Shown: positions 9,248-19,224 of the stretch, piece by piece
Position numbering within the stretch: position 1 is the first letter of the stretch
Layout of the letters: each line of letters begins with the position of its first letter
DNA from: Allobosea sp.
GTDB taxonomy: Bacteria; Pseudomonadota; Alphaproteobacteria; Rhizobiales; Beijerinckiaceae
Assembly: GCF_017308075.1 (NCBI RefSeq)
Contig: NZ_JAFKFX010000024.1
Span: 248,001 to 312,000 of the forward strand
Direction of reading: 5' to 3'
Length of the DNA stretch: 64,000 nt
The notes under the pieces: model-generated
What the model was told of the DNA's origin: nothing
What the model saw: the letters and a program-made list of their open reading frames with translations, nothing else
Database searches by the model: none
Made by a program: the position numbers and the translations under genes

Positions 9248-9940
9248 TTACGGACCGGTGATCCGCAGCGCCGGCCCACGCGCCGGCAGCGGCAGGCCGA
9301 GCAGCCCGTCGACGACCGGCGCAAGCGCCTGTCCGATGGCGCGGGTGTTGTCGGCGTCAAGATGGATGCCGTCTTCGCCGGTCACGCTCGCGACCACCGC
9401 CGCGTCGAAGAAATGAGCACCGATCTCATCGGCGATGCGCCGATAATATTTCGCCAGCAGCGCCATCTTCTCCGGAGCGCCCTCCATGAAGAAGTTGGCT
9501 TCATGCTCGGGATCGTCGGGCATACGCACCACCGGCGGCGAGACGATCAGCACCTCCGGCACCGGCATGCCGGGCTCGACCGGCGGGCGCTGCGCCACCT
9601 GGGCCAGCATCCGCATCGAGCGGGCCACGTCATAGGGCGCCAGCGAATGCTGGCGCTGGCAGTCATTGGTGCCGAGCATCAGGATGACGAGATCGAGCGG
9701 CGCATGGCACTCGATGAACAGCGGCAGCAGCGAGATGCCCGAGCGATAGGGCCGCAGCGGGTCTTCCAATGCGATCCGCCGCCCGTTCAGCCCCTCCTCG
9801 ATCACCGTGGCGTAGCCGCCGAGCGCCTTCTCCAGCACGCGCGGCCAGCGCACATCGTCGCCATGCCGCTCCGGCCGGTTGGCGATGCGCCCCCAGGTCA
9901 GGGAGTCGCCGAAGGCGAGGATGCGCGCCTGACGGGTCAT
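9248..9940 (-). CDS. SGNH/GDSL hydrolase (arylesterase-like)
   Basis: 230-residue serine esterase of the SGNH superfamily. Block I is FGDSLTWG (nucleophile Ser), block III is LGTND, and block V is DGIHLD with the catalytic Asp and His. No signal peptide is visible, so it is probably cytoplasmic. It sits inside the pdh operon, 7 nt after the pdhC stop and 74 nt before lpd. This placement recurs in some Rhizobiales, but no metabolic link to pyruvate dehydrogenase is established. The substrate is unknown; arylesterase or carbohydrate esterase activity is typical of close families. Confidence 0.85.
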   Translation of the reverse strand: MTRQARILAFGDSLTWGRIANRPERHGDDVRWPRVLEKALGGYATVIEEGLNGRRIALEDPLRPYRSGISLLPLFIECHAPLDLVILMLGTNDCQRQHSLAPYDVARSMRMLAQVAQRPPVEPGMPVPEVLIVSPPVVRMPDDPEHEANFFMEGAPEKMALLAKYYRRIADEIGAHFFDAAVVASVTGEDGIHLDADNTRAIGQALAPVVDGLLGLPLPARGPALRITGP

Positions 9941-9947
9941 GGCTACC

Positions 9948-11312
9948 TCACACCAGCATCGCCATCGGCTTCTCGATATAGCCCTTGAAGGCCTGGAGCA
10001 GCTCGGCGCCGAGCGCGCCGTCGACGGCGCGGTGATCGGTCGAGAGCGTCACCGACATGATCGTCGCGACCGCGAGCTGGCCGCCCTTGACCACGGCGCG
10101 CTGTTCGCCGGCGCCGACCGCCAGGATCGTCGCATGCGGCGGGTTCACCACCGCGGCGAAGTCCTTGACGCCGAACATGCCGAGATTGGAGACCGCCGTC
10201 GTGCCGCCCTGATACTCCTCCGGCTTCAGCTTGCGTGCCTTGGCCCGTGCCGCCATGTCCTTCATCTCGTTGGAGATCTGGGAGAGCGTCTTGTGGCAGG
10301 CGTCTCGGATGATCGGCGTGATCAGACCGCCCGGGATCGAAACCGCGACGCCGACATCGGTATGCTTGTGCTTGAGCATCGTGCCTTCGGTCCAGGAGAC
10401 GTTGGCGTCCGGCACCGCCTTGAGCGCCAGCGCCAGGGCCTTGATCACCATATCGTTGACCGAGAGCTTATAGGCCGGCTTGCCGTCCTTCTCCGGCGCC
10501 GCCGCATTGAGCTCGGCCCGCAGCTTCAGGAGCGCGTCGAGCTCGCAGTCGAGGGTCACGTAGAAATGCGGGATGGTCTGCTTGGCCTCGGTCAGGCGGC
10601 GCGCGATCGTCTTGCGCATGCCGTCATGCGGGATCTCCTCATAGGAGCCCGGCGCGAACAGCTTCTTGACCTGATCGTCCGACGGACCGGCCGCGAGCGG
10701 CGCGGAAGCGGGCTTCGCTGCGGCAGGCGCAGCGGCGGCTGCGGCCGGGGCGGCCTTAGCCCCGCCTTGCTTGGCGGCTTCGATATCCTTCTCGACGATG
10801 CGGCCATGCGGGCCGGAGCCCTGGACCTTGCCGAGATCGATCCCTGCTTCCTTGGCGAGGCGGCGCGCCAGCGGCGAGGCGAAGGCCCGCTCGCCTGAGG
10901 CCGCTGCCTGGGCCTGAGCGGCAGGCGCCGCAGCCGGAGCGGGGGCAGCCGCAGCTGCGGCCGGAGCGGACACTGCCGGAGCCGGCGTGGCCGCCTTGGC
11001 CTCGGCCTTCGGAGCCGGCTCGGCCTTGGCCGGAGCGGCGCTCGGCGCCGAGACGCTCTTGGCATCCTCGCCCTCGCCGGCGATCACGCCGATGACCTCG
11101 TTCACCGCGACATCCGCGGTGCCTTCCGGCACGACGATCTTCGCCAGCACGCCCTCGTCGACCGCCTCGACCTCCATGGTCGCCTTGTCGGTCTCGATCT
11201 CGGCGATGATGTCGCCGGCCTTGATCTTGTCGCCCTCCTTCTTGAGCCACTTGGCGAGGTTGCCCTTCTCCATGGTCGGAGACAGCGCGGGCATCAGGAT
11301 GTTCACGGGCAT
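9948..11312 (-). CDS. pdhC: PDH E2: dihydrolipoamide acetyltransferase
   Basis: Core of the pyruvate dehydrogenase complex, which transfers acetyl from lipoamide to CoA. The 454-residue protein has an N-terminal lipoyl domain with lipoylated K43 ([10 protein letters not shown]). A long Ala/Pro-rich hinge (about 85-140) and a peripheral subunit-binding domain ([16 protein letters not shown]) follow. The C-terminal catalytic domain carries H427 in DHRAVDG. The hinge is strongly alanine-rich, as in related E2 proteins. Its start overlaps the upstream small membrane ORF by 10 nt. Confidence 0.96.
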   Translation of the reverse strand: MPVNILMPALSPTMEKGNLAKWLKKEGDKIKAGDIIAEIETDKATMEVEAVDEGVLAKIVVPEGTADVAVNEVIGVIAGEGEDAKSVSAPSAAPAKAEPAPKAEAKAATPAPAVSAPAAAAAAPAPAAAPAAQAQAAASGERAFASPLARRLAKEAGIDLGKVQGSGPHGRIVEKDIEAAKQGGAKAAPAAAAAAPAAAKPASAPLAAGPSDDQVKKLFAPGSYEEIPHDGMRKTIARRLTEAKQTIPHFYVTLDCELDALLKLRAELNAAAPEKDGKPAYKLSVNDMVIKALALALKAVPDANVSWTEGTMLKHKHTDVGVAVSIPGGLITPIIRDACHKTLSQISNEMKDMAARAKARKLKPEEYQGGTTAVSNLGMFGVKDFAAVVNPPHATILAVGAGEQRAVVKGGQLAVATIMSVTLSTDHRAVDGALGAELLQAFKGYIEKPMAMLV

Positions 11313-11686
11313 GGCTGGAGGCTCGCTTTTTCCAATGCGATGAGCAGCATACGGCGGACGGTGCCCATGCCGAAGCTGAGGGAGACGAGAACGAAGGCGA
11401 TATAGTCGAGACGTTCGAGCGCGGTGCCGGCGAGTGTCCGTCCCCCTATCAGCTCGGGCGCGAAGGCCTGAACCGATTCAGGGATGAGTGTCAGGACGCC
11501 GGCCGCCGCCAGCACGAAAGAAATAAGGTCGACGCGATGCAGGCTGAGCCTCGCCAGAGCGAGATCACGGGCAACCAGCGGGCGTGGCGCCAGCCGGCGC
11601 TTGGGCTGGACATAGGCATAGGCCGCCAGCCCCCCGAGCAAAGCGAGGGCGACCGAAGCGATCATGGCTCCGATCGTCAGCTGCAC
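11303..11686 (-). CDS. Small membrane protein inside the pdh operon
   Basis: 127-residue protein of unknown function. It has three apparent hydrophobic segments (about residues 6-26, 52-70 and 92-112) separated by basic stretches. It begins 3 nt after the pdhB stop and overlaps the pdhC start by 10 nt, so it is tightly embedded and probably translationally coupled. I do not recognise the family. Tight spacing supports it being a real gene, but no homologue can be named from sequence alone. Confidence 0.6.
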   Translation of the reverse strand: MQLTIGAMIASVALALLGGLAAYAYVQPKRRLAPRPLVARDLALARLSLHRVDLISFVLAAAGVLTLIPESVQAFAPELIGGRTLAGTALERLDYIAFVLVSLSFGMGTVRRMLLIALEKASLQPCP

Positions 11687-11689
11687 GCG

Positions 11690-13093
<1,404 letters not shown>

Positions 13094-13158
13094 GAACGCA
13101 CCTGGATTTCTGGAAAGCCCGTTGGGCTGAAAAATGCGATTTGGGAGCGCAGCGCCGG

Positions 13159-14250
13159 TCAGGCCTGCGCCGGCTCCAGCAGAATGTCGGTGAAGAGCTC
13201 CGAGACGTCCGGCTCGGGATCATGCGTCGCGAACTCGGCCGCGTCGTTGACGATCTCGCGCACCTTGGCGTCGATCGCCTTGAACTCATCCTCGCCGACC
13301 TTGTGCTCACGCGTCAGGCGGCCGCGCACCTGCTCGATCGGATCGTGCTCCTCGCGCATGCGCTGGACTTCGTCCTTGGAGCGGTACTTCGCCGGGTCGG
13401 ACATCGAATGGCCGCGATAGCGGTAGGTCTGCATTTCGAGGATGTAGGGCCCCTTTCCGGAGCGGGCATGATCGATGGCGCGCTGGCCGGCGGCGCGCAC
13501 CGCCCGGACGTCCATACCGTCGACCTGCTCGCCGGGAATGCCGAAGGAGACACCGCGGCGCGAGAAATCGGTCTGGGCCGAAGCACGATTGACCGAGGTG
13601 CCCATGGCGTAGCGGTTGTTCTCGATCACGAAGACGACCGGCAGCTTCCAGAGCTGCGCCATGTTGAAGCTCTCGTAGACCTGGCCCTGATTGGCGGCGC
13701 CGTCGCCGAAATAGGCCATCGATACTCGCCCGTCCTGCCGGTACCAGTTGGCGAAGCCGAGACCGGCGCCGAGCGAGACCTGGGCGCCGACGATGCCGTG
13801 GCCGCCATAGAAGTTCTTCTCGCGGCTGAACATGTGCATCGAGCCGCCCTTGCCGCGCGAATAGCCGCCGCGCCGGCCGGTCAGCTCCGCCATCACACCG
13901 CGCGATTCCATGCCGCAGGCCAGCATATGGCCGTGGTCGCGATAGCCGGTGATGATCTGGTCACCCTCTTTCGAGGCCATCTGCATGCCGATCACCACGG
14001 CTTCCTGGCCGATATAGAGATGGCAGAAGCCGCCGATCAGGCCCATGCCGTACATCTGGCCGGCCTTCTCCTCGAAGCGGCGGATCAGCAGCATCTCGCG
14101 ATAGGCGTGCAGCTCTTCTTCCTTGTCGAAGACAGGGATGTTGGAGATCGCCTTGCTCTCGCTTTTGCCCCGCGTGGCGGTCTTCGCCGGGGTCTTTCCG
14201 GCCACCTTGGCAGAATCGCCTGCCTTCGTCTTACGCGCGGCAATGGCCAT
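13159..14250 (-). CDS. pdhA: PDH E1 alpha subunit
   Basis: Thiamine-diphosphate-binding subunit that decarboxylates pyruvate. The 363-residue protein has the core E1 signatures [23 protein letters not shown], the TPP/Mg motif GDGAANQG and [11 protein letters not shown]. The N-terminus is a Lys/Ala-rich tail of about 35 residues, typical of alphaproteobacterial forms. The ATG at 14248-14250 was chosen because GGAGGAC precedes it by 7 nt; a longer frame to 14271 has no such site. It is the first gene of the pdhA-pdhB-x-pdhC-SGNH-lpd operon. Confidence 0.95.
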   Translation of the reverse strand: MAIAARKTKAGDSAKVAGKTPAKTATRGKSESKAISNIPVFDKEEELHAYREMLLIRRFEEKAGQMYGMGLIGGFCHLYIGQEAVVIGMQMASKEGDQIITGYRDHGHMLACGMESRGVMAELTGRRGGYSRGKGGSMHMFSREKNFYGGHGIVGAQVSLGAGLGFANWYRQDGRVSMAYFGDGAANQGQVYESFNMAQLWKLPVVFVIENNRYAMGTSVNRASAQTDFSRRGVSFGIPGEQVDGMDVRAVRAAGQRAIDHARSGKGPYILEMQTYRYRGHSMSDPAKYRSKDEVQRMREEHDPIEQVRGRLTREHKVGEDEFKAIDAKVREIVNDAAEFATHDPEPDVSELFTDILLEPAQA

Positions 14251-14364
14251 AAGCAGTCCTCCGAAGCTCAACTGCTTCGGTTGTAGAGGAACGCAAAAGC
14301 CTTGGCGAGATGGACATCTCGCACTGCAACATGAGCTAGTGTGTTGATATATTTTGAGTATCGA

Positions 14365-14389
14365 CGATTAACTTGATATCGGTTAATCG
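14365..14389. promoter_or_regulatory. Operator-like palindrome upstream of pdhA
   Basis: Perfect 8-nt arms CGATTAAC and GTTAATCG are separated by 9 nt, about 115 nt upstream of the pdhA start. They sit in an AT-rich island that stands out from the GC-rich surroundings. The dyad has no T-run beside it on the pdhA-sense strand, so an operator for a dimeric regulator is more likely than a terminator. The regulator is not identifiable. Confidence 0.4.
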
Positions 14390-14424
14390 ATCTTTTTGCG
14401 ACTATCGCTACCCTCTGAGCCGGC

Positions 14425-14736
14425 TCAACGCCCCATCACCACGACATCGTTACGGTGGATGCGGCCGAGCACAGCGCGCCCACGCTCCTCCAGAAGATCG
14501 CGATCGACGGCTTGGTCGCGCATCAGGCTGAGGCGCTTTTCCCAGCCTTGCCTCTCGGCCGTCAGGGCGGCGATCTCGACCTCCATCTCGCCGAGCTTCT
14601 CGCGCAGGCCGCCGAGCGCCTCGAGGCCGCGCGCGCCATGCTGGGCGTGGAACAGGAAATAGCCGACGACCGCGCCCGACACGAGGTAGAGCGCCAGAGC
14701 GATCAGGATGGAGCGGACGCCGCGACGAATGACCAT
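14425..14736 (-). CDS. FtsB/DivIC-type septum formation initiator
   Basis: 103-residue bitopic division protein. A short cytoplasmic N-terminus (MVIRRGVR) and one transmembrane helix (about 9-29) precede a periplasmic coiled coil (about 40-75, GLREKLGEMEVEIAALTAER). This is the layout of the FtsB/DivIC family that joins FtsL and FtsQ in the divisome. Its place just upstream of pdhA is the usual Rhizobiales arrangement (enolase-ftsB-pdhA region), although enolase is not in this window. It is not tightly linked to pdhA (about 175 nt apart). Confidence 0.85.
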   Translation of the reverse strand: MVIRRGVRSILIALALYLVSGAVVGYFLFHAQHGARGLEALGGLREKLGEMEVEIAALTAERQGWEKRLSLMRDQAVDRDLLEERGRAVLGRIHRNDVVVMGR

Positions 14737-14770
14737 GGCGTGACGCTAGAACGGCTTGGTTTATGGCGCG

Positions 14771-15850
14771 TTAACGAATGGGCGCCGACACCCGCAAGGC
14801 CGGATCCTCCGGCGCAGGCTCACCCTTGCCGAGTGCGATCAGATCGGCCTCGATCCGGCGGGCGATCGGCAGTCGGTAATGTGCCGGATCCCAGTAATTG
14901 GCATCCTCGCGGGTCAGGGGCGAGACATGGGCGTAGTCGGCGACGACCGCCCCGTGCCGGGCCGCGATCGCGCCGATCTGCGCCTTGCAGGCGAGTTCCC
15001 GCTGATGGGCGGCAGTGCCCTCGCGAGGCAATGCGCCGCCATGGATCGGAGGCAGGACAAGGATGCGCCTGGTCTGCGACGGAAAGACCGCCAGGGCCTG
15101 ATCGAGCCAGGCCAGCGCCGGAAAACGCCATGTCGCCCGCTGTTCCGGCGTGACCGCCTCGGGCGGCGTCAGCGGCGCAATCTCGGGCGCCTTGCCCTGG
15201 CTGCCGCGGTAGAGGTGGAAGCGGGCGCGGTCGAGATCATAGCTCGCCTCCGGCGGCGTGAAGACCTCGTAGCCGTCGCCGCGGATCCGCGGCGGTACCA
15301 GGCCGAAACGATTCCCGGCGAGCCTGACGGCGATCTCGAGCGTGGTGAAATTGAGCTGCTTTGCCCAGTCGTTCCAGCCGCTGTCGTCATAGAGCCAGGG
15401 CGGAAACGGCCGCGGTGTCAGCTTGCGCGCCTCGCTCGTCGCATCGGCCTCGCACCAGGGCAGGTCGATGCCCCAGATCACGAGCTTGGGCGCCGCGGTC
15501 TTGCGCGCGAACAGTGCGGCGATCTGCACCTGCTCCCATGGGGTCGCCGCGTTCATGCCGAGATTGACGAACCGTGCCTGCAGGCCCTGCGACAGAATCG
15601 CCGGGTCGAGCAGCCGGATGGTCGAGGTTCCGATGATCGCGGAATCGAAGGCGCCGGACCGCACCAGCTGCGGGTACATGAAGCGCTGATTGAGATCCAT
15701 CAGCGGGCGCGGCGACTCGCCTGCCTCGACTCGCACGCCATAAGGATCGAGCAGGGCGACGAAGCCGAAAAGCGCGCCGGAAACTCCGAGCGCAGCCAGC
15801 GAAAACGCCTTGATCCAGCCCGTCCAGCGGCGGCTATCGCGATTTTCCAT
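14771..15850 (-). CDS. Membrane-anchored SGNH-like protein of unknown function
   Basis: 359-residue protein with one N-terminal transmembrane helix (about 13-33) and a large, probably periplasmic domain. The pattern SAIIGTSTIRLLDP near residue 68 and NYWDPAHYRLP near 320 resembles the Ser and Asp-x-x-His blocks of SGNH-like (AlgX/DltD-type) hydrolases that act on cell-surface polymers. Residues between are not diagnostic. It is monocistronic as far as visible, between ftsB and the tRNA. Enzymatic role is inference only. Confidence 0.65.
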   Translation of the reverse strand: MENRDSRRWTGWIKAFSLAALGVSGALFGFVALLDPYGVRVEAGESPRPLMDLNQRFMYPQLVRSGAFDSAIIGTSTIRLLDPAILSQGLQARFVNLGMNAATPWEQVQIAALFARKTAAPKLVIWGIDLPWCEADATSEARKLTPRPFPPWLYDDSGWNDWAKQLNFTTLEIAVRLAGNRFGLVPPRIRGDGYEVFTPPEASYDLDRARFHLYRGSQGKAPEIAPLTPPEAVTPEQRATWRFPALAWLDQALAVFPSQTRRILVLPPIHGGALPREGTAAHQRELACKAQIGAIAARHGAVVADYAHVSPLTREDANYWDPAHYRLPIARRIEADLIALGKGEPAPEDPALRVSAPIR

Positions 15851-16044
15851 AACTTCAGGCGCTCCGGGCGCATCTCGTCCGCAAGGGCCGCGGGGACGCG
15901 GTTGCGGCCGGAAAATGCGTGGACTGGGACGTCTGGAACATGCGCGATGGCGACCTCGAAAATCTCTGCGGCGCTTCTGCCATGAGGAAAGCCTGCGAAC
16001 AATGTTGACCGGAAAGCCGTCGCTCCCTATTCAGCGCCCGGTGA

Positions 16045-16119
16045 GGGCGGGTAGCTCAGTGGTAGAGCACGTGACTTTTAATCATGTGGTCGAGGGTTCG
16101 ATCCCCTCCCCGCTCACCA
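16045..16119 (+). tRNA. tRNA-Lys (anticodon UUU)
   Basis: Folds as a complete 75-nt cloverleaf including an encoded CCA. The acceptor stem GGGCGGG pairs with CCCGCTC (one G-U pair). The D-arm has GCTC/GAGC. The anticodon stem-loop is CGTGA-CTTTTAA-TCATG with anticodon TTT. The T-arm is GAGGG-TTCGATC-CCCTC, followed by discriminator A. A recombinase remnant lies downstream, consistent with past use of this tRNA as an integration site. Confidence 0.97.
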
Positions 16120-16389
16120 CGGCCCAGGTCGTTTATTATCAAAGCTTGGGTCGTTCGAGAGGTCTCCAGAGCCCTCCTGCCGAGGCTGAGAAGCCGGCTC
16201 CTGCCCTGAACAGGCCGGGAACATACAGCCTCTGCCTGCGCCGCGCCTGTACGAAACTTGTACAAAGCCCCCCGCATTTGTTCGCCGATGGCCAGATTCG
16301 CCCCGCAGGAATCCGGGGCTAATACGGGCTCCAGTCGGCTTTGATCTCCGCGACGCGATAATCGCAATCAGCTTCAAGCAGCCATATCG

Positions 16390-16641
16390 GCGAGAGCATT
16401 TTCTAGGCAGCTCCGAAAGCTCGCAGACGCGACCGGCTGGCCGAAGGGTCTGTGGAATATGGACCGTCGGGCGGGAGCCATATCCGAATCTTTCGGAGCC
16501 GGCGCGGATCCAGCCGATGTGCTGAAGGCTGCGGCCCGCACGCAGATCAGCACGACAATGGGCTACGATCATAAAGGCACTGTGCAGTCGATCAGAGTTG
16601 CCGGCCTATGGAGTCGGCTCCTCGAGCGACACGTCGAGTGA
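16390..16641 (+). pseudogene. 3' remnant of a tyrosine recombinase (phage-type integrase)
   Basis: About 80 codons in one frame read as the end of a tyrosine recombinase. LRKLADATGWPKGLWNMDRR is followed by AGAISESFGAGADPADVLKA, then AARTQISTTMGYDHKG with the presumed nucleophile Tyr. This is the conserved C-terminal layout of rhizobial phage integrases. Everything upstream of about codon 1 of this block is missing: an in-frame stop lies at 16342-16344 and the core domain is not found in the 225 nt back to the tRNA. The remnant lies 270 nt past tRNA-Lys, the usual integrase position. The rest of 16120-16800 shows no other gene. Confidence 0.75.
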
Positions 16642-16800
16642 GACAAGGGGTCAGGTCTTGGGCTTTCCGCGCTCGCTAAAGCCGCCGGCAAGCTGGAAGA
16701 ACGCGGCAAGCGCGCAGCGTGCAGAACTGTTCTTGACGGATCGGGGGAAGATACGCCCTACCAATGAGGATTTTCGACTGATGCCGAAAAGGAACGGCGC

Positions 16801-17700
16801 ATGATCTCGCACAAGCAGATGGAGGCGATCTACTGGGTCAACAAGCTCGGGACGTTCCATGCCGCAGCCCGCCATCTGAACATCTCGCAATCGACCGCCT
16901 CGAAGCGTGTCCAGGAATGCGAGACGATCCTCGGACGCGAGATCTTCGACCGTACCACGCGGCATGTCGAACTCACGCCCACCGGCCGCAGCATCATCGG
17001 CCTCGTCGATCAGAGCCTTCATCTTCAGGACGAGATCCGGCAGCTGGCGCGGAGCCCCGATCAGTTCGCCGGGCGCTTCAAGTTCGGAGCTACCGAGATG
17101 ATCGCGGTGAGCTGGCTGCCCAAGCTGGTTTCGGCGATCAAGGAAGCCTATCCGAAGGTGGTCCTCGAGCCGGTGATCGACGACGCCTGGACCTTGTTCA
17201 GCGGTCTGCGGGACCGAAGCCTCGACCTTGTCTTGACCCCGCGCCTTCGCGGGGAGCTCGACCTCCCCTATGTCCCGCTCGGCGACGTCGCGACGTCATG
17301 GATGTGCAGCCATTCCCTCTATGCTGGACCCGACATGCTGCCGATCGAGCGGATCGTCGAGTTTCCGGTGCTGATCCAGTCGGAGAAGTCGTCGATCTAC
17401 GATCTGCTGGCGGCCTGGTTCAACGAGCACAACGTTTCGATCAACCGCACGATCATCTGCAATCACACCTCAGCCGTGGCCGAGCTCGCCAAGGCGGGCT
17501 TCGGCATGGCCTGCCTGCCGACGAATTATTTCCTGCCGCAGGTCGCCAGCGGCGCGCTCAGGATCATCTGGACCACGCCGCCTCCGCCTTCGCTGCGCTT
17601 CGTCGCCGCCTATCGCAACGACCGGATGGCGCCAATCTGCGCGCGCATCGCCGAGATGGCGCGGCAACAGCATGATTTTGCGCCCCCTGCGGAAGGCTAA
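16801..17700 (+). CDS. LysR-family transcriptional regulator
   Basis: 299-residue regulator with an N-terminal winged helix-turn-helix (about 5-63; FHAAARHLNISQSTASKRVQECE) and the substrate-binding periplasmic-protein-like effector domain (about 90-290). It lies 239 nt upstream of, and in the same direction as, the FAD dehydrogenase/SelA-like/RidA/ABC operon, so it is the likely local regulator. The ligand is probably an amino-acid-like compound by context. LysR genes are usually divergent from their targets; here the orientation is codirectional. Confidence 0.9.
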   Translation: MISHKQMEAIYWVNKLGTFHAAARHLNISQSTASKRVQECETILGREIFDRTTRHVELTPTGRSIIGLVDQSLHLQDEIRQLARSPDQFAGRFKFGATEMIAVSWLPKLVSAIKEAYPKVVLEPVIDDAWTLFSGLRDRSLDLVLTPRLRGELDLPYVPLGDVATSWMCSHSLYAGPDMLPIERIVEFPVLIQSEKSSIYDLLAAWFNEHNVSINRTIICNHTSAVAELAKAGFGMACLPTNYFLPQVASGALRIIWTTPPPPSLRFVAAYRNDRMAPICARIAEMARQQHDFAPPAEG

Positions 17701-17939
17701 TTGATTACTTTAATGCATCAGTCAGGCGTCAAAAATATCGCTTTTTTAGGAGAGTGCATCACGGTCTAATCCTCGGGCAAGCTGGCCTGGAGGATCGTCT
17801 TGAGCCCATTCGAAGGACGCCGATGCAGCGTGGGGATGCCGGGCCGGGCCCCGTCCGGCTGGCCACCGCGTATCCGATTGGGCTGGATTCGCCGGCCGTC
17901 TCGCGACGGCGGTAGAGCGCTCCGCACCGAGGACCGGCC

Positions 17940-19199
17940 ATGACGCATCGCGGCACGATTGCGGTGCTGGGGGCCGGGGCGATCGGCGTGTCGGTGGCGC
18001 TCTATCTCCAGCGTGACGGCCGTGACGTCGTCCTGATCGACCAGGACGAACCCGGAAGCGGATGTTCCTATGGCAATGCGGGGCTGATCCAATGCGCCAG
18101 CGTCGTGCCGGTCGCGACCCCCGGCATCGTCGGCGCAGTGCCGCGCATGCTGCTCGACAAGAACCAGCCATTGCATATCCGCTGGCGCCATCTCGGCTCG
18201 CTGGCGCCCTATCTGCTGCGCTTCCTGCGGGAGGCGCAGCCTGCACGGGTCGAGGCGAATGCCCGCGCGCTCTCCAGCCTGGTTCCGCGCGCCTATGAGG
18301 ACTACCGCCCCCTGATCGAAGCCGCCGGCATCCAGTCGATGGTGCGGCCGAGCGGCGAGCTCCACGTCTTCGAAACCGACGCGACCTTCGAGAACGCCAA
18401 GGCTGCGAACTTCGCCATCAGACGGGCCCATGGCGTACGGGTCGACGAACTCGATGCGGACGCAGTCCGGCAAATGGAGCCTGGCCTCGCGCGCAGCGTC
18501 CGGCACGGTCTGTTCCTGCCGGACTGCTACCAGACCGTGAATCCGCAGCGCTTCGTCGCCGCGCTCGCGCGAAACTTCACTGATAATGGCGGCCACTTCA
18601 TCAAGGCGAAAGTCACCGATATCGCCCTGCACCCGGGCGGCCCGGTCGCGATCACGACGGAGGGCGGGGAAATCGTCTCCGAGATGGTCGTCCTCGCCTT
18701 CGGCGCCTTCTCGAAGCCCTGGGCGAGAAAGCTCGGCATCGCGGTGCAGCTCGATTCCGAGCGCGGCTATCATGTCATGTTGCCGGAGCCGGGCGTTGCG
18801 CTGAACCGGACCGTCGTGTCGGGCGAGTACAAGTTCGCGCTGTCGCCGATTGACGGCAAGGTCCGGATCGTCGGCTCCTCCGAGCTGGCCCGGGTCGGCG
18901 CGCCTCCGAATTACGAGCGCGCGATGCGCTTGCTGCCGCTCGCGAGGCATTTGCTGCCGGGGTTGAACGAGGCCGGGCACAGCCTGTGGATGGGGCACCG
19001 GCCGTCGACGCCGGACAGCCTGCCCCTGCTCGGTCCCGTGCCAGCCAATCCGAACATCATCTTCGCCTTCGGCCACAACCATTCCGGCCTCACGCTCGGT
19101 GGCACCACCGGAAAGCTGATCGCCGACCTCCTGGCGAAGCGCATCCAGCCGAGCGACCTTTCCCCCTTCAGCCCGACCCGCTTTGCGCGGGCGGCCTAG
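17940..19199 (+). CDS. DadA-like FAD-dependent amino acid dehydrogenase/oxidase
   Basis: 419-residue flavoprotein of the DAO/DadA family, which oxidises (often D-) amino acids or secondary amines to imino acids. The FAD dinucleotide motif is AVLGAGAIGVSVALYL at residues 8-23. The ATG motif region is SGCSYGNAGLIQ, and the C-terminal FAD loop is FAFGHNHSGLTLGGTTGKLI. A GAGG ribosome-binding site precedes the ATG by 7 nt. It is first in an operon with a SelA-like PLP enzyme, RidA and a polar amino acid ABC transporter, pointing to catabolism of an imported amino acid. D-amino acid or N-substituted amino acid substrates cannot be distinguished. Confidence 0.85.
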   Translation: MTHRGTIAVLGAGAIGVSVALYLQRDGRDVVLIDQDEPGSGCSYGNAGLIQCASVVPVATPGIVGAVPRMLLDKNQPLHIRWRHLGSLAPYLLRFLREAQPARVEANARALSSLVPRAYEDYRPLIEAAGIQSMVRPSGELHVFETDATFENAKAANFAIRRAHGVRVDELDADAVRQMEPGLARSVRHGLFLPDCYQTVNPQRFVAALARNFTDNGGHFIKAKVTDIALHPGGPVAITTEGGEIVSEMVVLAFGAFSKPWARKLGIAVQLDSERGYHVMLPEPGVALNRTVVSGEYKFALSPIDGKVRIVGSSELARVGAPPNYERAMRLLPLARHLLPGLNEAGHSLWMGHRPSTPDSLPLLGPVPANPNIIFAFGHNHSGLTLGGTTGKLIADLLAKRIQPSDLSPFSPTRFARAA

Positions 19200-19224
19200 A
19201 CCTGTGCCGCGGAACGAGACAGCC

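Noticed and set aside
7800-9416. Long open frame opposite lpd (and similar frames opposite pdhB, pdhC, pdhA, gatA, glnA and parE)
   Set aside because: High GC produces long antisense frames; the translations are His/Arg/Asp-rich with no domain, while the other strand encodes recognisable enzymes.
16120-16389. Intact integrase start or attachment-site repeat next to tRNA-Lys
   Set aside because: No recombinase core motifs and no second copy of the tRNA 3' end could be seen within the window.
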